Source: Haliclystus octoradiatus
Lineage: Eukaryota > Cnidaria > Staurozoa > Stauromedusae > Haliclystidae
Length of the DNA stretch: 64,000 nucleotides
Direction of reading: 5' to 3'
Assembly (NCBI GenBank): GCA_916610825.1
Contig: OU744447.1
Coordinates: forward strand, 10,523,751 to 10,587,750
Shown here: one piece after another, positions 25,301-59,300 of the stretch
Position numbering within the stretch: the stretch's first letter is position 1
Layout of the letters: each line of letters starts with the position of its first letter
Notes under the pieces: model-generated
Databases searched by the model: none
The model's input: the letters and a program-made list of their open reading frames with translations, nothing else
What the model was told of the DNA's origin: nothing
Translations under genes and position numbers: made by a program

Positions 25301-26612
25301 CTAATATTCTTTCGCCGTGTTTTCGTTTGTAAACTTTTCTTTTTTTCATTTTCAAACGTGTTGGTTCAGTGCCTTCAGGTATTTGCATTCCTGTCAACGC
25401 TTCGACATCATTAATTGACACTTCCATGGTTTCATCTTTACGTTTATTTTCTGGATTTGAAATTATTTTGATTTTTAAAGGAGATTCAGGTTTAGTGTCG
25501 TTATTCAATTCTTGAGAAGTTGATGGTATTTTCTCTGTCTTTTTTCCTTTCTTTTGTGGTGAAGGACTTTTTTCGATTTTCTTGGAAATTATTTCAATTT
25601 TTTCAGGTTCCTTTTCTTCCGCTAATTTTCTAGGCAAGCCCTTTTCAGCATCTTCTTTCTCTATTGTAGAAGTCACATTATCTTTAGTCTCCGTAAATTT
25701 TCCATCTGATTTTTTATTTATATCAGACATATTTTTGTCAATGGTAGGGGATAATACAGCCTCAAGCTCTGGCACACTCTTGACATCCGTTTGCGGTTGT
25801 TTTGAATGCCTTGTAGCTTTTTTCTTTGTCTTTTTCTCCTCAGGTGCAACATTAAAAGAATTTATAAATGCATCTGATTCTGTAGATGTCCTGTTAATAA
25901 TTTGTTTCTGTTCAATTTTGAGTCCTTTAGGTGTTTTCACGTTATTAATCACTTTATCAGCAGGTATAGCTGTATCAGAATCTATTGATGCTACGATAAT
26001 TTTCTCTGGCTCAAATGCACCGTCTTCAGCAAGTTTTGATTCAGATGTTGAATTGCGAGTTTTCTTCACAACAACACTATCCTTTGACTTTTTCTTTTTC
26101 TTCTTCTTAGAAGGACTACTACGTATGCTGTCATTTGACTCATCAATTGGATCTTCTTCAGGATTTTGAATAACTGGTTCTTTGGAAGATACAGTTGAAA
26201 GTGTTATTTTTAAAGGGGATAATGGAGCGGTTGATTCATCAGTCTTTTTGCTAGTAGATTTCTCCACATTTTCATTATCTATTGCACTGTACTTGCGTTT
26301 TTTACTGGAAATCTTTTCCTTTGGAATTTTTGTTTTTGGTATCGGTTCAGGTTCAGGTTCCGGAATATCTTTTTCTTTGACTGGGCTTGGATCGATCTTT
26401 GATTTTGGTGTTTTCTTGCGTCCTATCTTTATAAGGGCAGGTGCTTTGGGTTGTTTTTTCTGTTCACGACTTAGTGTAGCTACATCAGATGCTGGTGTTG
26501 ATTTAATACTATGCCCGGTTGGTCGAACATCGTATTCTTCAACAAGGTCAAATGATTTTTTTGGAACTGGTGTGCGACTAGATTTCCTGATTGGTCCAAC
26601 CGGTTCATCCAT
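19381..26612 (-). CDS. HMGXB4: HMGXB4 (HMG2L1-type HMG-box protein), 6 coding exons
   Basis: A nuclear HMG-box protein; the vertebrate orthologue is tied to Wnt regulation and chromatin complexes. Exons: 25041-26612, 23829-23928, 23048-23112, 21550-21822, 19738-19860, 19381-19425; all phases agree, giving 725 aa (human about 601). Residues 1-524 come from one exon and are low-complexity, rich in Lys, Ser, Pro and Glu with basic clusters. The HMG box spans about residues 529-600 (TAYILYCRKHRKRVVQQHP, then DFAQISKKLGEMW). The C-terminus carries the diagnostic block: EPIDFASHLVLLGESLTMI, then GSLSVLLDSCLCALAPL, ending ANTLDSISYILPGV. The start is the ATG at 26612; a 5' non-coding exon cannot be excluded. 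Introns hold a large inverted repeat and a SINE. Confidence 0.94.
19958..20580. repeat. Large imperfect inverted repeat (foldback element)
   Basis: The left arm (about 19958-20187) is complementary to two parts of the right side (about 20245-20285 and 20400-20580). Shared blocks include AGTCTAACTCAGATTTGTGT, AAATCAACCAAATAAAATGT, CAGATTATCAAACAAAC and AAATTTCCGGG. The right side has roughly 115 extra bases. It is in HMGXB4 intron 4, next to the exon 5 acceptor. Confidence 0.8.
20815..20935 (+). repeat. tRNA-derived SINE-like segment
   Basis: It reads GCAGCCTTGGTGTAGTGG then TTAGGGAATCGG (A-box-like), followed about 35 bp later by TTGGGTCGAATTCCTGG (B-box-like). This is the spacing of an RNA polymerase III type 2 promoter. 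A non-tRNA tail with CATCCGACCATAAAATGCAC follows. It lies in HMGXB4 intron 4. Confidence 0.6.
22440..22640. repeat. Dispersed repeat family 'AAGCGCTGC', partial copy
   Basis: It has TGTGGTCAAATTCTTCTTAC, AGAATATAATTTTGAACTAT and AATCTAAATTCATTA in the same order as at 10905-11130 and 29905-30160. The head of the copy may be at 21845-21915, so the copy appears interrupted. Confidence 0.5.
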
Positions 26613-27194
26613 GTTTCTTCTGCACTTTAGCTTTCCTTTTCGAAAGTGAAGATTTAAAAACCTGATTTATACTTACCCAATTTTACCTTATTTGCATGAT
26701 AAATATGTGTACGTTTTTTTATTGATAAATAGGTATAATTTAATAAGAATAGGTATAATTTAATAAGACTTTTCAAACAATTTGAAGACTGATTCGAATA
26801 GTTTAGGAGCAAAAACAAAATCTAATAAAAGCTATCAGTTATCCTTTCAAAATTTAAACGAGGCAATCTCAACAGGACTATTCACAAACAAACGAAAAAT
26901 TAAAAACAAAGAGTCTGTGCTCTATTGTATTGTATTTCTAGTCTTGTGACCAAACAAACCTATGAACCAACGAAAACGTAATATTCTTGTATTTATAGCA
27001 TAATTCAACATTTGAAGAAGTCACGAGTTACTGCTGCGGTATCGAACAACTTAATTACAGCGAGAGTTGTGATTTTCATTCTGATTGCGTTTGCGTTTTT
27101 ATTATAAATTTATCACAAAAGATTTGTCTGATTGACCGCCGACCGAAGCATAATTCAACACGAAGTTTGAGCTTCAAGCTCTTTCTCTGCTTTG
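26613..27194. promoter_or_regulatory. Divergent (bidirectional) promoter region of HMGXB4 and the GH116 gene
   Basis: There are 582 bp between the two divergent start codons, so both promoters and 5' leaders must lie here unless non-coding first exons lie elsewhere. No clear TATA box stands out. A short tandem duplication of AGAATAGGTATAATTTAATA lies near 26730-26765. The more mixed-composition part (GACCGCCGACCGAAGC, near 27135) is a plausible core. Confidence 0.6.
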
Positions 27195-49436
<22,242 letters not shown>

Positions 49437-50389
49437 ATGATTTTCTATTGACGGCGATAAGCTTTATAATACAGAAATAGCTGAACTGGCTCAAACAGTG
49501 TACGATTTATAAATAAATATTAAAATTAAAAAGTATCTTACCTAATTGAGTACGTATGTTTTCACTAATATTTACAAAAATATAAATGTTTATAATGCTT
49601 TATTGTTGTAGTTAAAATGGTATTTTATTTGTGTTTGTCAATTAAAATTATAGGCTTTAAATTCTGGTCAGAATTTTTACTCATAATGTATGTTGAATCA
49701 TATTATGCTTGTGAAAACATTATGACTTAATAAAATAAAACCTTGTATAGAGTGATTATGGTTCAGTTGCAGCAATATAGGGCCTTATATGACTTATATA
49801 GCAAGCAATTAACGCAGTCTTAAAAACAAATTTTGTGTAGATCGGTTGAAATGATATGGCCGAAATGTGAATAGCATTCTAATCCTGTATAATTTGTAAA
49901 TTTCACAAAAATTAAATATTTATATGCAAAATATGCCCCCCTGTAAAATATGCTCAATTATGGATAAAATTTTCAATTTTAATGTCAACACGAAATGATG
50001 TTAAAGACATTATTAAATTTCACAAAACCAATCATTTATTTACGGTTTGCTGTTTTTATCTCACCACTTATATTCCAGCACAGTTTTTTTGACTTTTGGC
50101 TGCTAAGATATAAAAGCAATCAAAAATTCAAAAGAAAACTAATATTTTTGTAAATTATAAATAAGAAATGACGTCAGCAATGAATAACGCTCAAGCAACC
50201 GAATACAAAATGCTTTATGTTATATGATATGAATCTTGTCTTTCTTTAATGACTATACAAGCTAAGAAATGTTAAATTATTGCACGGAATATGTGCTTTG
50301 CATATTACAGTATAATAGCGCAACATTGAAGTTTTGATATGGTTGGAGGCATGGCTATGGATGAAGTCATGCGATGAAATCTGGATGAT
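49437..50389. other. Intergenic region between the GH116 and EGF/MGAT5-like genes
   Basis: It contains the GH116 3' UTR, with a candidate poly(A) signal AATAAA at 49729-49734 (293 nt past the stop codon), and the upstream region of the next gene. The rest is AT-rich with no feature I can name. Confidence 0.6.
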
Positions 50390-53300
50390 ATGGGTGATTG
50401 TAACCGGCTTTTCAAAAAATCATCCCCTTACAGTTTAGGAAAACAGGTGCTATTTATTGCTGCTGGAAATAATGCCACAGAGCAGATCATTTCAACATTG
50501 CAGATATCAACACATCTATATGCAGCGAGAAGAATACCAATGCTATTGACCGGCTATTTACGTTGCTTATTCCGCAAAATAACATTGAGAAAAGTACTTG
50601 TTAGTGTATGCCTCGCAACAATTTTTTATGGATACTTCGCAGTTATTTACAGCCAGACAATATTCGGTGGGTAAGATTATAATTCCATTTCATCTTTATC
50701 TTAAATAAGTCTAATTTTGAAGGGTTTACGGTGCTTTACGATGCAGCACTGCAGATGTTCAATTATTTCAATATATACCGCGGTATCTATGTAAATTACA
50801 ACAAATTTCGCAATAAATTTGGATTTTCTTTAAAGATCGGTAATGTTGAAATCTAATCGATAAAATTGTGATAATTTTAAGGCTAATACAAAGGGAATAA
50901 AGTGAAGATGTAATGAAAGAGGGGGGAGGTTATTGTTGTGACCAGTGTGATCGGCTGTGTTGTGATTCGTATATAATCGGCTATTTTTTCTCTCCGTGTT
51001 TGTCCGTGATTGGCAAATTTTTCCATCGTGATTCGTGAAAGCTTTTTGTGAGATCTGGCTGAGTACCCCCGTTCTCACCCTGATCTACAGTCATATGATT
51101 TATATGAGTTGGAAATAAAATAAAATATAGATATATTTATTTATTTATTTTGATTACAAATAAGTTACAAAAATTATGCAAGTTTAAAAAAAAGTTAGAA
51201 AAAGAGGATACGCATGAGAGACCAATAGATACCATCAACACAAATACTAGTCTTTTATGGTACATGTATACAGGGGCGGATGCAGGAAAAATCCTATGGG
51301 GTGCAAGAATTTATTGTTTAGGGGCGCAGCCCCCGTGGCGGGGCAAAGCCCCGCCCATCTAGGGGGTCCGGGGGCATGCCCCCCCGGAAAATTTTTGAAA
51401 ATTTAAAGCTCTTAGACCGCCTATAAACGCAGTTTCTTGGTCTCAAAATCAATTTTCAAATGACAATATATTCAGATTTGATACCCACCAATAAGCAATT
51501 GAATTGACTCAAAATATATAATACTAATAATAATATAATGTTATATAATGACTATATAGGCATTTATCTAAGCGCTTCACAATAATTAAATGTAATATTT
51601 ACAGCAGTGAAATAATTATAATAATAGTACTAACAGATCATATTAACATAGGTGTGAAACCTTGAAAAAATATACTAACGATTAAGTTGCTAATTACCAT
51701 AAACTATACAAAAATAGTTGTGTTAGTTTGATTTCAAATTCATTCAATGTGCAGGTCTCCCAATATTCCAGTCCAGTTTTTCCATAAGATGGGGGCAGGA
51801 ACAGGAAAATATTTACCTCCATAGACCACAGGACTTAAGGTTGCTTGGCACTATGGTTAATAGATTGTCAGAAGATAATATCATAGACAGCCTTGGTTAT
51901 ACAGTATGAAAAGCATATTAGGTATAATCCATGTGAATATAGTTTACTCAATCATAAAAGTTTACATAATATAATCTGATATTATAGATTTATCCTTATT
52001 TATGTATAAAATCATTGTTTTATATTGTTGTAATTAGAAACTGAGTAGGCTTTGATGAATTCTTTTACACAGTTTTAATATCTGAAAATAGCTACTGAGC
52101 CACCATGTAACACAAAAAATATGATGCCAAGATCGGTTTCCTCAGAATTTTAACTAGAGAATTGTCACCTGTAAAGAACCAAAGATGCTGAACTGTGAAG
52201 GCAGTTGCCGTTTGCTTCGGATCTGTTAGACAAACCAACAAGAAATTAATGAAACTATTGTAGGATTGAATAAAACACAAGCACAGTATTATACCCTGAA
52301 TTAATAATTAGATCAGAAGTTCTAAATTCCAACTTACACAACGATATCTATAAAATTATAAACACAAGGAAAGTGTAAACAAGCCAACAGTCGAAGAAAA
52401 GGTCGAGGGAATACAAAACATGAAGTAAATCAACCATGAAATTTAATTTGATAATTCATAGGCCTACCTTAAATCAAAACGCGGCGGTTTGGCTTACACA
52501 GCAAAATATATAAACACAAGGAAAGTGTAAACAAGCCCTAACAGTCGAAGAAAAGGTCGAGGGAATACAAAACATGAAGTAAATCATAAATGAAATTTAA
52601 AAGTAGATATTTGTAGAATTTCACACCTTAAATCAAAACGTGGCGTTCTGGCTTACATAGCAAAATATATAAACACAAGGAAAGTTTTAACAAACCAACA
52701 GTCGAACAAAAGGTCGAGGGAATACAAAATATGAAGTAAATTATCCATGAAATATCATTTCATAATTCATACCTTGAAGCAAAATGTGGCGTATCCTTGC
52801 TTTCACAGCTTTCCAACGACTTTGGTAGGCTATATATATTTCTGCGTTTCTATTCCTATATCATCTATCAAGTCGTAATGTTCATCAGAAGAAAGAAAAC
52901 GCATTTCACATATAATTTCATCATAAACAACTTTCAGGTCCTGTTCATTCTCATCAGAAAGTGCTAAAATAGCTTGCTCAAATGTTAGTTGAAAGTCCGC
53001 CATGATGATTTCTCGATTTGGAATGGTATGAGAACACCAAAGTCTGGTTGTTACTGACAAGAAAATCCGATTAATCTGGATTTCAGTTTCTTTCCTGCTT
53101 CAGATTATTTTGACATGTCCCGGATGAAGCTAATTTGCATATGAGGGGGTGCATTTGATGTTGCAAAACCGCTCCAATCAGAATACAGAAATAAGCAAAA
53201 TTTAATCACGTGTATAGTTTGAAGCGAACTCATTTGCATATGAGGGGGTGCAACTGATCTTATCCGCGCCAATCACGAGGCAGAAAAGTCCTGTTTCTTT

Positions 53301-56300
53301 TGTATCCAGCTTGCTCATTTGCATATGATGGGGTGCATTTGAAGTTACCAAGCCGCGCCAATCAGTAGACAGAGTTTCAAGGCTTCTTTTGTATTAAGAC
53401 GAACTCATTTGCATATGATGGGGTGCATTTGATCAAAACCGCTCCAATCAAAAGGTTTGATAAAAATGATTCGTCAGACATTCACATCTTTGGATGAAAC
53501 AAGATTAGAATCTTTCAGAAAAGGATTACCAAAAACAAAACAGATCTCCTATCTCGAATTTTCGCTTAATATGAAAACTTTAGTTTTCTTTCGGTTTCTA
53601 CTAAAATAGTATTTACGTCATTTCTAAAATTATGAAGGGGTGCAAGCGCTCCTTTTGCACCCCCCTAGATCCGCCCCTGCATGTATATAATGAAAAATCA
53701 AGATTGTATACGATGGAAAACTGTTATATGCACGGGAATTTATAATTTGGAAAGTTCCGAATAAAATTATTTATCCTAGCAAGACTAAAATATGTAAAGA
53801 AACAACATTCAAATTCAACGTTAGGTAAACCGTACAACGGTGACAACGGTGCATAATATAGACAACATAGAATAGCTGGAAAAAAATTAAAGTTGAGGCA
53901 AAAACGACTTTTCGCTACTCGGGAATTCCGTATTCTCCGAAGTTACGGAAAAGGCATTGCATCGTCTTTGTTTTCCATATAGCCAGTATTCTATGATTCT
54001 ATAATTGACTACACAAATTTTAAGGATTCGTAAGATGCCTGTTCTGTATAATATAATATATAAATAAATGAATCTAAATGAAATGATAGTGAAAGAAAAC
54101 TGAATGTCTAATTTTTTTTACTATTTTCAACTATAATATAATATATATATATACATATATGTTTTACTAAAATATTATTAGGATTACGGGAATTGTTCAG
54201 CACATATTAAAAATAATTTATTCATTAAGAATGTATGTATAAAAAAATTAAATTTACTGCATTATTACATTTAGATCTGTTTGCATAATTGACATACAAA
54301 CATTATTGACATTATTTTTAATTTGTTGCCATAACCAATACCGCCTTTGTTTACTATCGTAAGGGTATACCTATTTGAATTGTCATTGCTGTTCAGAGAG
54401 GCAACGCAATTAGTATCAGCAGGGACACATTCATTCAGTAATGAAGAGCTCGAGGGTATAAATAATTAAACGTAATGTTGTAGCATAGAAAAGATGTAAT
54501 GGCTAGAAATTTATTTTAGATAATTATGCTAATAACTAAGAAATAACCATTTTAATTCGTTAATTCATTCAATTTAGTTTCAATTGTAAAAAGAGAAAAT
54601 TTAAAACAAAATTTTATATCATAAACATTGATGTTCTCACCTTGTTCCTATATATTTTAATCAGTCCCGCGAAGAAACCTTGATGATGATGATAATAACA
54701 TTTTCCATTTATTTGAATATTTATTAATGTGTTGTTCTATAATTTTACAAATTTTTCAGATCGTTGTTTACTAAACAAATGCCACGAAGAATCAGAGTGT
54801 ATTCCATCGTTTGATGAATATAATTGTAAATGTCGAGATGGATTTTATGGAAATGGTTGGGAATGTTTTGGTAAATAATTTCGTAGCAATAATTAATGAA
54901 AACAATTCAATTAAAAAATCCTTGGTGTTTTCGAACATGTTATTATTTTAGGGGTTTGTCTTTTAATTGGCAAATCTACAATCTGTGCAGTAGTATATTG
55001 TCCCATAGAAAAATTATATGGACACTTTTGACTGTTATATAGTTATTGGAAATAATCTAGAATTATTAATTATTCATCATGTTATTCTCAACTAATTAAA
55101 GTCAAAAATATTTTAAAATAAAATATGCACCGGAATTAGCTCGAGGCTCTTTTTTCTTTCTTTCTGAATTTAACAATAGAGCCTGGAACTAATTTCGATG
55201 TTCATGACTATTTCCAATAATTATCTGATAGTCAAAATTGGTTTGATTTTTTCTATTGGACTATACTATGTTGTAGATTAGCCTTCTAATTTAATCGAAA
55301 GTAATAAATATGTAATTAAAAGGTAAAAACCGAACTCTGCCATTTCTTTGATTATTACAATTGAAGAAAGCTTGTACATAAATGCAACCTGTCTACAGTG
55401 GCCACTTGAGCAATATCAAAAAAAAAAAAAAATGAAAGGAGAAAACAAAGCATTTTATAATTATATACTATATAAGTTTTGAATTTTTCGTCATAATTAT
55501 TATCTGTATATAAACGTTTACTTTCAGATTTGTTAATGATATGCATTTAATCATGTTTCAGATCTAGACGAGTGCATATTAAATATTTACAATTGTACAC
55601 CAAATAGTCAATGTATCAACCAGTATGGAACTTACACATGTGAATGCCAAGAAGGCTACAACAAGACTAGAGATATATGCAAGGGTAAGAAGAAAAAATC
55701 ATCAAAAATAACAACCTTTCCAAGCAATGCAATTGTTAAGAATTTTGGCAAGCAGGATATATATATCTCATGTGATTGCAATCGTGGACCGCAAGCAGAT
55801 AGTGCTGACCAGTCAATATAGGAAAAGTTAAAATCTGCATAATAATATGTTAATGAGGCAATAAATTAGCCCTCGTACCTCCTCCCGGAGATATTTTGAA
55901 ACCATTTGGTCTGTGAACCAACACATGACCTTCGGCACTATCAGCTTCCATTCAGTTATGGATATAATGTATGCATTACTTTCTACTGACATTCAGTTCA
56001 TTGGTGGGGCGGCTATTTGCTGTAAGGTGTTTGACGAAGAGTTTTGAATTTATGAAAATTGATATTTTACCACAGGGAAATTATTGAAAAGTACACAAAA
56101 AGGTTAAGAAACATAGACCAATTTAGCCTACGCAAACTGTTTATGAGCCTTTCATGAACTGATCTTTGTTATAATATTTTATGTTAATCTTATTATTGTT
56201 ATTGTTGTTTGATAACGAGGCAGTCTTTGAGTTTTTCCAAGATGGCTACTTGACCACATGTTGTATTTACTGCTTCATCTTTCTCTGAGTATTTTCTACT

Positions 56301-59300
56301 TATTATAACATGGTGTCAGATGTAAAAGATTGAACATTAATTGAATATTACTTGAACATTAATTGAACAATACTATGGCTGAATCTAGTGAATTTTCTAA
56401 GCCTGGACCGCTTGTATTTGATGCAAACGCTGCTGAGAACTGGCGCCGTTTTTTGATGAGATTTCAAATTTACCTTGTTGCAAAAGAAAAGGATGATAAA
56501 CCTGATCGCCTCAAGGTGAATATGTTACTGAATTTCGCTGGCCCTGATGCTATAGAAGAATATAGCCATTTTACTTATGGTCCAAGAGAAGATATGGAGA
56601 ATTATGATTGTATAATAAGCAAGTTTGATTTACTATGCCGTGGTGCAAAGAACGTCATTTATGAAAGATTTGTGTTTTTTACTAGACAACAAAAGGACGG
56701 TGAAAGGATTGACTCCTTTATCAGTGAACTGAAAAGGTTAGCATTGTCTTGTGAATTTGCTGGTCTACGTGACTCTTTAATTCGAGATCGCATTGTTGGG
56801 GGAGTAATCTCTGATGACTTAAGAGGAGAATTGCTAAAGAAGCCAGGCCTAAACTTGAAAACTGCCCATGATTATGCAAGGACATTCGAGGCAACTGAAA
56901 GTCAGAAGCAGCAGTTTTCATTATCTGCCCGTGCATCACAACCAGAACAGACTGCAATTCATTTTGTGAAGGATAGTAAAAGAAGCAGCAAGAAGTCAAC
57001 CTGTAAATTTTGTGGTTATAGTCATGCCATGAAAATATCATTATGTCCTGCCCACAATAAAAAATGCAGAAGATGTGATGAAATTGGGCACTTTGAAAAA
57101 ATGTGCACAACACAAAAAGATAACAGCAAGAAGATTCGGACTGTCCAGAGAGATGAAACTGACAGTGAAGAAGATGTTGAAAGCCAATTATATTTTGGAT
57201 CTCTTGAAGTTGGTGCTATATCTTCAAAGATGCATAAGAAAAGCATGGTGACTGTGAAAATAGCTGGAAAGGATGTACAACTGAAGGCTGACACAGGTGC
57301 AGAAGCAACTGTTATTCCGTTGTCACTATACAGGCACTTGTCCAAGAAGCCATTAAAGAAAGTGCGTCTACCATTAAAAGGCTGGTTAGCAGACAAGTCT
57401 GTATATCCTAAAGGGTGTGTTCGTCTACACACACAGTACAATAATCGGAGTTTAGACATTTTGTTTTTGGTTGTTGATGAAGAGTTTACACCACTTCTTG
57501 GCTGTGATGCGTGTTTGGATCTTGAAGTGGTGAAATTTATGAATGTTGATTGCATATCGGACATGAGCCCCAAAGTACCCACTTGCAATGTATGTCCAGT
57601 GGATACATCACCTGTGCTGAAAGAGTTTAAAGATTGTTTCTCAGAACAACCAGGACTGCTTGCAGATTCGGTTAGTTTGGAAATTGATGAGTCCTGTAGT
57701 CCAATAGTCCATGCACCTAGGAAGATACCAATTGCATTACAAGAGCCTGTCCACAAAAAACTGAAGGAGATGGAAGACATGGGTGTGATTATAAAGCAGA
57801 CATCTAGTACACCATGGGTGTCTTCAATGGTTGTTGTAGACAAAAGGAAATCAGCACAACAATCAACAAGACCTTGTGCCAAAGATATTCGGATATGTAT
57901 AGATCCTAGAGACTTAAACAAGGCCCTGAAACGCTCACATTATCCGATGGCTTCAATTGAGGACATTGCTGCTCGTATCCATGATTCCAAGGTGTTTGCT
58001 GTTTTAGATGCTTGCAGTGGCTATTGGCAGTTACCAGTGGATTTACCAAGCTCTAGGTTACTAACATTCAACACTAAATGGGGAAGATATAGATTTACAC
58101 GACTACCATTTGGAATATCACCTGCTCCAGAGTTGTATCAACGTGAGATGGATCGTCTGTTTGAAGGATTGCCAGTTGACATTATTGTTGATGATTTTTT
58201 GGTATGTGGCAAAGATCAGAAAGATTTGGATCAGAAACTGCGTCTAGTGTTACAGAGAGCACGTGAAGTTGGGTTGCGATTTAATCTAAAGAAATTAAAA
58301 TACAATTTACCTGAGGTAACTTATGTTGGCCATGTATTAACATCGGATGGTCTGAAACCTGATCCTGAAAAGATCCAAGCCATCCAAGAGATGCCAACAC
58401 CAACAGATAAAGAAGGAATTCTACGGTTTCTGGGTACTGTCAATTACCTGGATAAATTCTTACCAAACAAAGCTGATTTACAAGGACCTATTTCTCAGCT
58501 CTCACAGAAGAATGTCAATTTTGTGTGGGACACACCTCAGCAAGAGGCATTTGATGCCTTGAAGAAGTCATTAACCAATGCTCCTGTCCTTGCTTATTTT
58601 GACAACAACAAGAAAACAGTACTGAGCGTTGATGCTAGTGGGACTGGACTTGGTGCAGTTATACTTCAGGATGGAAGACCAATAGCCTATGGGTCAAAAC
58701 GACTAACTGAGTGTGAACGAAGATACACAAACATAGAGAGAGAGCTGCTGGCAATTGTATGGGGTGTAGCAAAGTTCCATACGTATGTCTATGGAAGGCA
58801 GATAACGGTTGAGACTGATCACAAACCGCTAGAAGCTATATTTCGAAAGAATCTTAACGATGCACCACCAAGACTCCAAAGAATGCTGTTAAAGTTGACC
58901 AAATATGCCCTAGATGTGAAATATGTACCAGGACGAGAGCAAGTACTGCCTGATTGCTTAAGCAGAGCTGCTATCGCAACCACTGGAAATATTCCAGAAT
59001 ACGATTCAGACCTTCACATAAGTATGATTAACAATGTCGCCATTCAAGATAAGTCAATCGAAACCTTCCGACGTGCCATTTCAACTGATGAGGTATCAAT
59101 TGTTGTAATGGATTACATTGTAAATGGTTGGCCTGAACAGAAAGATTCTGTAGATGAATTAGCAAAAGAATACTGGAACTTGAGATATGAACTCAGCGTG
59201 GAAGATGGTATCATCTTTAAAATGGATCGCCTTGTTGTACCACGATCACTACGAAAGGAGGTGTTAGAGGACATTCATGCTGGCCACATGGGGGAAAATA

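Larger units (their letters stand above)
51271..53679 (-). mobile_element. hAT-type DNA transposon, 2.4 kb, internally degenerate
   Basis: The ends CAGGGGCGGATGCAG and CTAGATCCGCCCCTG are inverted. The 8-bp CATGTATA lies directly outside each end (51263-51270 and 53680-53687), the target duplication size of hAT elements. A GC-rich subterminal block with GGGGCGCAGCCCCC and GGGGCAAAGCCCC is at 51320-51390. A short leftward frame (52830-53003) may be the start of a former transposase gene, but no catalytic domain remains. It is in intron 1 of the EGF/MGAT5-like gene. Confidence 0.87.

Noticed and set aside
25582-26169. 195-codon plus-strand frame (and a neighbour at 26182-26649)
   Set aside because: Antisense shadows of the low-complexity first exon of HMGXB4, with no family motifs.
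5105-26612. Possible operon of the three leftward genes
   Set aside because: Gaps are about 0.8 and 1.9 kb, too wide for typical trans-spliced operons, and no spliced-leader evidence can be seen here.
57022-57921. 299-codon minus-strand frame
   Set aside because: Antisense shadow of the intact gag-pol frame.
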